DNA from: an uncultured Propionibacteriaceae bacterium
Lineage (GTDB): Bacteria > Actinomycetota > Actinomycetes > Propionibacteriales > Propionibacteriaceae
Length of the DNA: 8,967 bases
Assembly (NCBI GenBank): GCA_938012815.1
Contig: CALLVV010000058.1
Location: 1-8,967 of the forward strand
Direction of reading: 5' to 3'
Shown here: positions 1 to 6,285 of the stretch, in pieces
Layout: each line of letters opens with the position of its first letter
Numbering within the stretch: the stretch's first letter is position 1
Translations under genes and position numbers: made by a program
Notes under the pieces: generated by a model
Database searches by the model: none
What the model was told of the DNA's origin: nothing
What the model saw: the letters and a program-made list of their open reading frames with translations, nothing else

Positions 1-1158
1 GCCATGATCCGCAACTCCGGGCACATGTGGGGACCCGACGGCACCGAGGCTGACACCCTCGCTGTGCTGCCCGATTCGTCCTACGCCGGGATCTACCAGG
101 CCGTGATCGACGACTGCCGCACCCACGGTGCCTACGACCCGCGCACCATGGGAACCGTCCCCAATGTCGGGCTGATGGCCCAGCAGGCCGAGGAGTACGG
201 CTCCCACGACAAGACCTTCCACATCGAATGCGACGGCCGCGTTGAGGTCGTGAACTCGGCCGGGGACGTGTTGCTGCGTCACGACGTCGCCGCGGGCGAC
301 ATCTGGCGGGCCTGCCAGACCAAGGACGCTGCCATCCGCGACTGGGTGGGGCTGGCCGTGGCCCGGGCCCGTGCGACCGGCTGGCCCGCCGTGTTCTGGC
401 TGGACGAGACCCGCGCCCACGACCGCAACCTCCTTCTCAAGGTGAGGACCTACCTGACCGACCACGACACCGACGGCCTGGACATCCGCGTTCTGCCTCC
501 CGTCGAGGCCACCCGGTTCACCGTCGAACGCATCCGCCGGGGCGAGAACACCATCTCGGTGACCGGCAACGTCCTGCGCGACTACCTCACCGACCTGTTC
601 CCCATCCTGGAGCTGGGGACCTCGGCGAAGATGCTCTCGATCGTGCCGCTGATGGCTGGCGGCGGGTTGTTCGAGACCGGCGCGGGTGGCTCTGCCCCGA
701 AGCACGTGCAGCAGCTGCTGGCGGAGAACTACCTGCGCTGGGACTCGCTGGGTGAGTTCCTGGCACTGGCCGCAGCGCTGGAGCACCTGGCCTCGACGGG
801 CAACGCGAAAGCCGCCGTGCTTGCACCCACACTGGATCGCGCGAACGGACGGGTCCTGGCCGAGGACAGATCGCCGACGCGACGGCTGGGCGGCACCGAC
901 AACCGCGGGTCGCACTACTGGCTGGCTCGGTTCTGGGCTGAGGAATTGGCGAACCAGCGCGAGAACACCGGCCTCGCAGTGGCCTTCGGCCCCATCGCGG
1001 CGGCCCTCGCCGAGGCCGAGAATGCGATCACCTCGGAGTTGATCGCGGTGCAGGGCTCCCCCGTCGACCTGGGCGGCTACTACCTGCTCGACAATGCCCG
1101 GGCCTCGGCGGTGATGCGGCCCTCACCCGCCTTCAACGCCATCATCGACGACATCTGA
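1..1158 (+). CDS. icd: Monomeric NADP-dependent isocitrate dehydrogenase, C-terminal part (5' end outside window)
   Basis: The enzyme oxidatively decarboxylates isocitrate to 2-oxoglutarate, making NADPH in the cytosolic TCA cycle. The frame is open from base 1 to TGA at 1156-1158, giving 385 codons, about half of the roughly 740-residue monomeric family; the true start lies upstream. Counting from the ATG at base 4, the fragment matches Azotobacter vinelandii numbering with a constant offset of 355. Tyr65 falls at Tyr420, Arg192/Asp193/Asp197 (RDYLTD) at the substrate and metal ligands Arg547/Asp548/Asp552, and His234, Arg245 (KHVQQ..LRWDS) and Arg294 at the NADP contacts His589, Arg600 and Arg649. 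The implied full length is about 739 residues. The constant offset argues for an intact, NADP-specific enzyme of the monomeric type, unrelated in fold arrangement to the common dimeric Icd. It converges on purM. Ligand numbering is from memory of the family; the residues themselves are seen directly. Confidence 0.96.
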   Translation, partial: AMIRNSGHMWGPDGTEADTLAVLPDSSYAGIYQAVIDDCRTHGAYDPRTMGTVPNVGLMAQQAEEYGSHDKTFHIECDGRVEVVNSAGDVLLRHDVAAGDIWRACQTKDAAIRDWVGLAVARARATGWPAVFWLDETRAHDRNLLLKVRTYLTDHDTDGLDIRVLPPVEATRFTVERIRRGENTISVTGNVLRDYLTDLFPILELGTSAKMLSIVPLMAGGGLFETGAGGSAPKHVQQLLAENYLRWDSLGEFLALAAALEHLASTGNAKAAVLAPTLDRANGRVLAEDRSPTRRLGGTDNRGSHYWLARFWAEELANQRENTGLAVAFGPIAAALAEAENAITSELIAVQGSPVDLGGYYLLDNARASAVMRPSPAFNAIIDDI

Positions 1159-1164
1159 GAAGCA

Positions 1165-1233
1165 CCGAAAAACAAAGGGTGGTTTCGGACACGCCTCACT
1201 CGCTGGCGCTCGCAGGCCGGCTCGACCAGCTTC
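1165..1233. repeat. Imperfect inverted-repeat sequence in the icd/purM convergent gap, possible dispersed repeat or terminator
   Basis: The 86-nt gap between the two convergent stop codons contains a 6-bp stem, CCGAAA (1165-1170) with TTTCGG (1183-1188). It also has a longer imperfectly symmetrical part: TGGT (1180-1183) against ACCA (1225-1228), and GCCT (1193-1196) against AGGC (1214-1217), around a CTCGCTGGCGCTCG core. Read on the minus strand (downstream of purM) the first stem encloses a T-rich loop. From memory, similar stretches running from a GGTTTCGNACACGCCTC-like end to a GCTCGACCA-like end recur between genes in actinomycete genomes; this could not be checked here. A role as bidirectional terminator is inferred from position only, because the stems are weak. 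Confidence 0.4.
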
Positions 1234-1244
1234 GGTGATACGGG

Positions 1245-2285
1245 TCACAGGAGTTCGGCGACACCGGGGCCATCGTGGGACTCGATGCGTCCCAGCACCC
1301 AGGCGTTGATTCCCCGCGCCCCCAGCAGCGCGACGGCCGCGTCCACGCCGTTCTCTGGCAGGATCGCGACCATGCCGACGCCCATGTTGAGGGTGGCCTC
1401 GATGTCGGCCTGCGAGACCCGACCCACCTGCTGCACGAGCCGGAAGATCGCGGGTGGACTCCAGGAGTCGCGTTCCAGCCGGGCTCTCCGGCCGGCCGGG
1501 ATCACGCGCGCCAGGTTGTTGACCAGCCCGCCGCCCGTGATGTGGCTGAAGGCGTGGCATTCCACCTCGCGGATCAGTGCGAGGACATCGAGGGCGTAGA
1601 CCCTGGTCGGGGTCAGCAACTCCTCGCCGAGGCTGCGGCCCAGTTCGTCGACGTGCCTGTCCAGGCACCAGCCGGCCTGTTCCAGCAGCACGTGCCGCAC
1701 CAGTGAGTAGCCGTTGGAGTGCAGCCCGGAGGAGGCCATCGCCAGCACCACGTCCCCGACCTCGACGCGGTCGGCGCCCAGGATGGCGTCGCGTTCCACG
1801 ACCCCGGTGGTTGCGCCCGCAACGTCGTACTCCTCAGGGCCGAGCAGCCCGGGGTGTTCGGCGGTCTCCCCGCCGACCAGGGAACAGCCCGCCGCGACAC
1901 AGGCGTCGGCGATGCCTGAGACGATGGCGGCGATCCGTTCGGGCACCACCCTGCCGCAGGCGATGTAGTCGGTGACGAACAGCGGTTCGGCGCCGCAGAC
2001 CACCAGGTCGTCGACGAGCATCCCGACCAGGTCGAAACCGATGGTGTCGTGGCGGTCGAGGGCCTGGGCGATGGCAACCTTCGTGCCCACCCCGTCGGTG
2101 GAGGTCACCAGCACCGGATGGGCGTATCCCTTGAACGCCGAGGCGTCGAAGAACCCGGCGAAACCGCCGAGCCCGCCCAGCACCTCGGGACGGCGGGTGC
2201 GGGCCACGGATGCCTTCATGAGTTCGACGGCGCGGTCACCGGCCTCAATGTCGACTCCGGCGGCGGCGTAGGCGGACTGGCTCAT
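1245..2285 (-). CDS. purM: Phosphoribosylformylglycinamidine cyclo-ligase (AIR synthetase)
   Basis: PurM closes formylglycinamidine ribonucleotide to aminoimidazole ribonucleotide using ATP, step 5 of de novo purine synthesis, in the cytosol. The product is 346 aa, normal for the family. Hallmarks are STDGVGTK (62-69), VDDLVVCGAEPLFVTDY (91-107), GGETAEHPG (138-146), SSGLHSNGYS (185-194), HITGGG (248-253) and MGVGM (301-305), in the order expected of the two-domain PurM/SelD ATP-binding fold. The open frame continues upstream to 2447, but the start is placed at the ATG 2285-2283. That start gives the usual N-terminus, has a purine-rich SD just upstream, and makes a 4-nt ATGA overlap with the purF stop. 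The extra upstream residues are purF read in another frame. purF-purM is a common bacterial pairing, and the overlap implies one transcript with coupled translation. No broken motifs were seen. Confidence 0.97.
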   Translation of the reverse strand: MSQSAYAAAGVDIEAGDRAVELMKASVARTRRPEVLGGLGGFAGFFDASAFKGYAHPVLVTSTDGVGTKVAIAQALDRHDTIGFDLVGMLVDDLVVCGAEPLFVTDYIACGRVVPERIAAIVSGIADACVAAGCSLVGGETAEHPGLLGPEEYDVAGATTGVVERDAILGADRVEVGDVVLAMASSGLHSNGYSLVRHVLLEQAGWCLDRHVDELGRSLGEELLTPTRVYALDVLALIREVECHAFSHITGGGLVNNLARVIPAGRRARLERDSWSPPAIFRLVQQVGRVSQADIEATLNMGVGMVAILPENGVDAAVALLGARGINAWVLGRIESHDGPGVAELL

Positions 2286-3745
2286 TTCTCCTCCAGGTGA
2301 AGCAGTTCGGCCTGGCCCTTCGGGACCGCTATCGGGTAGCGGCCGTCGAAGCAGGCACGGCAGAGTTCGGCGGCGGGACGGTGGGTGGCCTCGGTGAGGG
2401 CGTCGAGGGAGATGTAGCCCAGGGAATCGGCCCCCAGCGACCGGCAAATCTCGTCAACCCCCAGCCCGGGCGCGATGAGCTCGGCGCGGGTGGCGAAGTC
2501 GATGCCGTAGAAGCAGGGCCACTCCACGGGCGGCGAGGAGATGCGCACGTGCACCTGCTTCGCCCCGGCCTCGCGGAGCATGCGCACCAGGGCCCGTTGG
2601 GTGTTGCCGCGGACGATGGAGTCGTCAACCACCACGAGTCGTTTGCCCACGATGACCTCCTTCAACGGGTTCAGCTTCAACCGGATGCCGAGCTGCCGGA
2701 TGGTCTGGCTGGGTTGGATGAACGTGCGACCCACGTAGGCGTTCTTCACCAGTCCGAGGCCAAACGGGATGCCGGAGGCCTCCGCGTATCCGACGGCTGA
2801 GGGCGTACCGGAGTCGGGGGTAGGGATCACCAGGTCGGCCTCGACGGGGTGTTCGCGGGCGAGGATACGGCCGATCTCGACGCGGGTGGCGTGGACGCTG
2901 CGTCCCGCGATGGTGGTGTCGGGGCGGGCCAGGTAGACGTACTCGAACAGGCAGCCCTTGGGTCTGGCCTCGGCGAAACGCTGGCTGCGCAGGCCCGCTT
3001 CGTCGATGGCGATGAACTCGCCGGGCTCCACCTCCCGGACGAAACTGGCCCCCACGATGTCCAGGGCGGCGGTCTCGGAGGCCACCACCCAGCCGGTGGC
3101 GAGCCTCCCCAGGACGAGGGGACGCACGCCCTGCGGGTCGCGGGCGGCGAACAGCGTCGTTTCGTTGATGAAGGTCAGGCAGAAGGCCCCCCGCAACCTG
3201 GGCAGCACCGTCATGGCGACCTGTTCGATCGGTTCGGTTCCGAAGGAGGACATGAGCGCGGTCACCAGCGAGGTGTCGTTGGTGGAGTCCATGGTCTTCT
3301 TCTCGGGGACCCGCTGGTCGGGGTCGAGTTCGCGGAGCCAGGACTCCAGCTCGTGGGTGTTGGTGAGGTTGCCGTTGTGGGCCAGCGCCAGGCCGCCGTT
3401 GCGGGTGGCGCGGAAGGTTGGCTGGGCGTTGTGCCACACGGAGGCGCCGGTGGTGGAGTAGCGGGTGTGGCCGATGCCGAGTCGTCCGCGCAGGGAGGTG
3501 AGGGTGGCCTCGTCGAAGACCTGGGAAACCAGTCCCATGTCCTTGAACACGGTGATCCGTTCCCCCGTTGAGACCGCGATGCCCGCAGATTCCTGGCCGC
3601 GGTGCTGGAGCGCGAAGAGTCCGTAGTAGGTCAGCTGGGCCACGTCCTCGGACGGGGCGAAGACCCCGAAGACACCGCAGGCGTCCTTCGGGCCGTGGTC
3701 GATGGGGTCGAGATCGAGAGACAGTCGGCCATCAGGTCGGAGCAC
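2282..3745 (-). CDS. purF: Amidophosphoribosyltransferase precursor, Fe-S type
   Basis: PurF makes phosphoribosylamine from PRPP and glutamine, the committed and feedback-regulated first step of purine synthesis. The 487-aa product has an N-terminal Ntn-hydrolase glutaminase domain (about 23-260) and a C-terminal phosphoribosyltransferase domain (about 270-470). The nucleophile is Cys23 (CGVFGVF), so a 22-residue propeptide must be removed. HRGQESAGI (48-56), GIGHTRYST (90-98) and AHNGNLTN (122-129) form the glutaminase site. VVVDDSIVRG (371-380) is the PRPP loop. Cys265, Cys411, Cys462 and Cys465 fall where the Bacillus subtilis enzyme binds its [4Fe-4S] cluster, so this is the oxygen-sensitive processed class, unlike E. 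coli PurF. The start is GTG at 3745-3743. No in-frame ATG lies before Cys23 and no clear SD precedes the GTG, so the start is less certain than the rest. The gene is first of a purF-purM operon. Confidence 0.96.
   Translation of the reverse strand: MLRPDGRLSLDLDPIDHGPKDACGVFGVFAPSEDVAQLTYYGLFALQHRGQESAGIAVSTGERITVFKDMGLVSQVFDEATLTSLRGRLGIGHTRYSTTGASVWHNAQPTFRATRNGGLALAHNGNLTNTHELESWLRELDPDQRVPEKKTMDSTNDTSLVTALMSSFGTEPIEQVAMTVLPRLRGAFCLTFINETTLFAARDPQGVRPLVLGRLATGWVVASETAALDIVGASFVREVEPGEFIAIDEAGLRSQRFAEARPKGCLFEYVYLARPDTTIAGRSVHATRVEIGRILAREHPVEADLVIPTPDSGTPSAVGYAEASGIPFGLGLVKNAYVGRTFIQPSQTIRQLGIRLKLNPLKEVIVGKRLVVVDDSIVRGNTQRALVRMLREAGAKQVHVRISSPPVEWPCFYGIDFATRAELIAPGLGVDEICRSLGADSLGYISLDALTEATHRPAAELCRACFDGRYPIAVPKGQAELLHLEEK
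2290..2294 (-). promoter_or_regulatory. Ribosome binding site for purM, inside the purF 3' end
   Basis: On the minus strand the bases before the purM ATG read GGAGGAGAA. A GGAGG core at 2294-2290 sits 4 nt upstream of the ATG at 2285. It supports this start over the longer open frame that begins at 2447, and it lies within the last codons of purF, consistent with translational coupling. Confidence 0.7.
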
Positions 3746-3781
3746 CGGGTCAGCTTATCGCGGGCCCACAGGGAGAACGGC
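3746..3781 (-). promoter_or_regulatory. Candidate purF promoter, possibly giving a leaderless mRNA
   Basis: Reading the minus strand, TAAGCT (3757-3752) fits the TAnnnT pattern of actinobacterial -10 boxes and lies 6 nt before the GTG start of purF. Transcription would then begin at or next to the start codon, which would explain the absence of a Shine-Dalgarno sequence. The -35 region 16-18 nt upstream (around 3775-3781, CCGTTC) is a poor match to TTGACA. The call rests on one hexamer and is tentative. Confidence 0.3.
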
Positions 3782-3801
3782 CTTCTGGCCCACGAGTCGC
3801 A

Positions 3802-3868
3802 GTTGCGCAGCACTCAACCCGAAAAATCCCCCGCCGGGGCCGAGAACCGGGGCTGAGTGCTGCGCAAC
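3802..3868. repeat. 67-nt hairpin repeat, copy 1 (between purF and the DUF559 gene)
   Basis: Left arm GTTGCGCAGCACTCAACCC (3802-3820) pairs with right arm GGGCTGAGTGCTGCGCAAC (3850-3868), 18 of 19 positions, the exception being A3817/C3853. The 29-nt centre has its own small stem, CCCC (3829-3832) with GGGG (3836-3839), so the unit folds as a hairpin with an inner hairpin. Copy 2 at 4788-4860 is the same element in the opposite orientation: by hand alignment 57 of 67 positions match the reverse complement, and the 19-nt outer arm is identical. It lies in the divergent promoter region, about 20 nt upstream of the possible purF -35 region and 72 nt before the DUF559 start. Its length and structure resemble REP-type intergenic repeats. 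Confidence 0.85.
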
Positions 3869-3940
3869 CGGGGATTCGCGAAGTAGAGCCATCCTGTGGA
3901 AAACGATGGGTGACGGTTCTGCCGCTCCCATGGTGAGAGT

Positions 3941-4777
3941 ATGAAATCCCCACTGGCTCATCTGCCCATAGTGGCGCGCAGAGACCACCCGCATCTTCGT
4001 AATCACATCGATCATCTCATTCGCTCCGGTCAACTCACCCCGCTCCTGCACGGGGTCTCCTGCTGGGCGGATCAAGAACCCGACTTCTTCCTGCTGGTCA
4101 GAGCCGCCGTTTCCTGGAATCCCAGAGCGATTCTGGTCGGAGCCACGGCCGCGGCCCTCACATGGTGGCCGGAGCTCAAACCTGACCGGGTGGAATTGGC
4201 CTCCCCTCCGCCTCGGAACCCCCCGCCCTGGATCAGGTGCAGGCGTCTGAGGATCCCGGCCTCACTCACGGAAGAGCTGGGCGAAACGAGAGTCGTCACC
4301 CCTGAGTTGTCGGTGCTCGGAATGCTTGACGGCGGGGACGCCAACCCCATGTGTGAGGCATTGCGACGCGGAGTGACCACTGTGGCGCGCATCCGAACCA
4401 CCCTGGAGCAGATACCCCGAGCCTCGGGAAACCTCGTCCGCAACGTCCTGCTGTCAGCCGCGAGGGACAACCCTTGGTCTCCCTTGGAACTCGAGGCCCA
4501 TCAGCGACTCCGGCGAGCCGGTTTGAAGGGCTGGAGGACGAATCACCGGGTGCTGCTGGATGGTTTGGCCCATTTCCTTGACATCGCTTTCCCGGGCGCC
4601 CGGCTCGCCTTGGAAATGGATGGTTGGCAGCACCACGGTAACCACCTCGGTTTCGTCGCGGACCGCATCCGGCAGAATCGCCTGGTACTGGGCGGTTGGA
4701 CCATTCTGCGCTTCACCACCCAGAGCTTGGATCGCCTGGTTCCCGAGACGAAGCGGGCGCTGGCACGGTTGAGATGA
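3941..4777 (+). CDS. AbiEi-like N-terminus plus C-terminal DUF559 (Vsr-like endonuclease fold) protein
   Basis: The function is not established. The 278-aa product has an N-terminal segment (about 14-45, ending LIRSGQLTPLLHGVSCWAD) like the winged-helix start of AbiEi-type antitoxins. A middle region follows, and then a C-terminal DUF559 domain of the very-short-patch-repair endonuclease type (about 180-278). That domain shows SPLE (180-183), a LDIAFP strand with Asp214, LALEMDGWQHH with Glu225, Asp227 and His232, DRIRQNR (241-247) and GWTILRFT (252-259), the full acidic pattern expected of an active nuclease. It has no membrane segment. Sampled lines are about 53-67% GC against 65-78% in neighbouring genes, and codons such as AGA, GGA and ATT recur, suggesting transfer. 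No AbiEii-like toxin or methylase adjoins it. Inverted hairpin repeats lie on both sides. The SD is weak (GGTGAG just before the ATG), so the start is moderately sure. Many actinomycetes carry several such proteins, most uncharacterised. Confidence 0.85.
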   Translation: MKSPLAHLPIVARRDHPHLRNHIDHLIRSGQLTPLLHGVSCWADQEPDFFLLVRAAVSWNPRAILVGATAAALTWWPELKPDRVELASPPPRNPPPWIRCRRLRIPASLTEELGETRVVTPELSVLGMLDGGDANPMCEALRRGVTTVARIRTTLEQIPRASGNLVRNVLLSAARDNPWSPLELEAHQRLRRAGLKGWRTNHRVLLDGLAHFLDIAFPGARLALEMDGWQHHGNHLGFVADRIRQNRLVLGGWTILRFTTQSLDRLVPETKRALARLR

Positions 4778-4787
4778 AAGACGAAAT

Positions 4788-4860
4788 CCGGTTGCGCAGC
4801 ACTCAACTCATAATTTCGGCCCCTGCGGGGAATTTTCCGGGTTGAGTGCTGCGCAACCGG
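4788..4860. repeat. Hairpin repeat, copy 2 (inverted), also a likely shared terminator
   Basis: Arms 4788-4809 (starting CCGGTTGCGCAGCACTC) and 4839-4860 pair over 22 positions with a single G-T wobble. The 29-nt centre matches copy 1 in length and has the same kind of inner stem, CCCC (4820-4823) with GGGG (4827-4830). It starts 10 nt after the stop of the DUF559 gene and ends 11 nt before the stop of the convergent peptidase gene, so it can serve as a bidirectional terminator. On the minus strand it is followed by a moderately T-rich ATTTCGTCTTTC; on the plus strand no T-tract follows. The better-paired arms compared with copy 1 suggest selection for structure here, or a more recent insertion. 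Confidence 0.88.
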
Positions 4861-4871
4861 GCTGTTCGGGG

Positions 4872-6200
4872 TCAGTCCGCGAGATTGTTCAGCAGCAGAG
4901 TCTCCGCCAGGGCTGCCTTGGCGAAGTCAGCGAGATCCAACGACTCGTCGATGCCGTGCATCCGCGAGTTCGGGTCGGTGACGGCGGTCACCAACACCAG
5001 GGCTTCTGGGTGGCGGTCGGCGAACTCGGCGACGATCGGGATCGATCCCCCGCAGCCGATCTCCACCGCATCAACCCCGAATGCCTCCCGGAAAGCGGTC
5101 TTCGCGGCCTCGGCCCGTTCCCCTTCGAGGGTGATCCGGCCGGGCGCTCCGCACTGCCCCGCCACGACATCGACGTGCGCGCCCCAGGGCGCGTTCCTGC
5201 GCAGGTGATCCTCCAATGCCTTCGCCGCGGCCGCCGGATCCTGCCCGGGTGCGAGACGCACGCTCACCTTGGCGCGGGCCGACGGCATCAGGGTGTTGGA
5301 GGCCTTCGCCACGGGGGTGGCGTCAATGGCCAGCACCGAGGCGGAGGGTTTGAACCACATCCGTTCCACCACCGACCCGTCGCCGATCTGCGAGACCCCC
5401 TCGAGCAGCCCGGTTTCCTCCAGCAGCCGATTCTCGGGGTAGTCGAGGTCGGGAGCGGTTCCGGTGACGAGACCCTCGATCGCGACATTCCCGGCTTCAT
5501 CGTGCAGGGTGGCCAGCAGCCGGCACAGCGCGGTCAACGCGTCCGGCACCACCCCACCGAACTGCCCCGAGTGCAGCCCCTCCGCCAGGGTGGAGACGGT
5601 GACCTGGCAGTCCGCGACACCCCGCAGCGACGTGGTGAGCGACGGCTTTCCGACCTCCCAGTTGACGGAGTCCGCGACGACGTAGACGTCGGCGGCCAGC
5701 TCGTCGCGGTAGCGGTCGAGCAGTGTTGGCATGGTCGGCGACCCGATCTCCTCCTCGCCCTCGATGAACACCTTCACCCCGACCGGCGGTTTGCCGTCGA
5801 AAACCCGCAGCGCTGCCACGTGCAGCGCGACCCCACCCTTGTCGTCGGCCGATCCGCGCGCGTACAGCCTGCCGTCGCGTTCCGTCGGCTCGAACGCCGG
5901 GGAGGTCCAGGCGTCGGCATCACCGGTGGGCTGGACATCGTAGTGGGCGTACAGCAGCACAGTCGGCGACCCCTCCGGCCCGGGAAAGTTCGCCCACACC
6001 GCCGGTTTCCCGCCACCGTCGAGGAGCTTCACCTCCGACGCTCCCAGATCCCGGAACAACCCTGAGACCACCTCGGCGCAAGCCGTGACATCGGCGTCGT
6101 GTTCCGGCATCGACGAGATGGACGGGACGGAGACGAGTTTGTGCAGATCGGCGATGGCGGAGGGCAGCACCCTCTCGACGTTCCAAGCGAGATTGGTCAT
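4872..6200 (-). CDS. M20-family metallopeptidase (dipeptidase type)
   Basis: This is a cytosolic, di-metal (usually zinc) hydrolase of the M20/M25/M40 group that contains carnosinase-like dipeptidases and ArgE/DapE. The 442-aa product carries the whole active site: HYDVQP (His86, Asp88), RGSADDKGG (bridging Asp119), EGEEEIGS (catalytic Glu150, metal Glu151), VVADSVNW (Asp177) and MHGIDE (His415). GLHSGQFGG with His210 marks the inserted lid/dimer domain, about 190-310. The EGxEExGS and LHSGxxGG forms favour the dipeptidase/CNDP branch over DapE or ArgE, but the substrate cannot be read from sequence. It has no signal peptide. The start is ATG 6200-6198, preceded by a GGTGAGG-like SD with short spacing. 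It is separated from malG upstream by an 18-bp hairpin, so it is probably transcribed on its own; the 85-nt gap must hold its promoter, though no convincing -35/-10 pair was identified. Confidence 0.93.
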   Translation of the reverse strand: MTNLAWNVERVLPSAIADLHKLVSVPSISSMPEHDADVTACAEVVSGLFRDLGASEVKLLDGGGKPAVWANFPGPEGSPTVLLYAHYDVQPTGDADAWTSPAFEPTERDGRLYARGSADDKGGVALHVAALRVFDGKPPVGVKVFIEGEEEIGSPTMPTLLDRYRDELAADVYVVADSVNWEVGKPSLTTSLRGVADCQVTVSTLAEGLHSGQFGGVVPDALTALCRLLATLHDEAGNVAIEGLVTGTAPDLDYPENRLLEETGLLEGVSQIGDGSVVERMWFKPSASVLAIDATPVAKASNTLMPSARAKVSVRLAPGQDPAAAAKALEDHLRRNAPWGAHVDVVAGQCGAPGRITLEGERAEAAKTAFREAFGVDAVEIGCGGSIPIVAEFADRHPEALVLVTAVTDPNSRMHGIDESLDLADFAKAALAETLLLNNLAD

Positions 6201-6219
6201 GCCCTCACCCTACAGAGAG

Positions 6220-6260
6220 CGCAGCGGCGGGGACCGACGACATCGGTCCCCGCCGCTGCG
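6220..6260 (-). terminator. Strong hairpin after malG, U-tract-less terminator
   Basis: Arms 6220-6237 and 6243-6260 form a perfect 18-bp GC-rich stem around a 5-nt loop (CGACA). It begins 25 nt beyond the malG stop codon and lies 19 nt before the peptidase start. No run of T follows on either strand, which is usual for terminators of high-GC actinomycetes. The position suits the end of the transporter transcript; being near the peptidase gene, it could also form in that gene's leader if transcription starts upstream of it. Confidence 0.75.
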
Positions 6261-6285
6261 GGCCCGGGCGGGATCTCCCGGACCC

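Noticed and set aside
2286..2447. A 54-codon N-terminal extension of purM
   Set aside because: It overlaps the purF coding end, has no PurM similarity, and the ATG at 2285 has an SD and gives the standard N-terminus.
2849..3571. A 240-codon plus-strand open frame opposite purF
   Set aside because: It lies wholly within purF and its composition (Gly, Val, Glu, Arg rich, no motif) is that of an antisense shadow.
3802..4860. CRISPR array or insertion sequence
   Set aside because: There are only two repeat copies, about 1 kb apart in opposite orientation, with no spacers; the enclosed protein is not a known transposase and no target-site duplication was found.
4842..6065. A 407-codon open frame on the plus strand opposite the peptidase gene
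   Set aside because: It starts inside the hairpin repeat, is antisense to a gene with a complete M20 active site, and its translation is rich in Arg, Gly and Gln with no recognisable motif; it is a GC-rich shadow frame.
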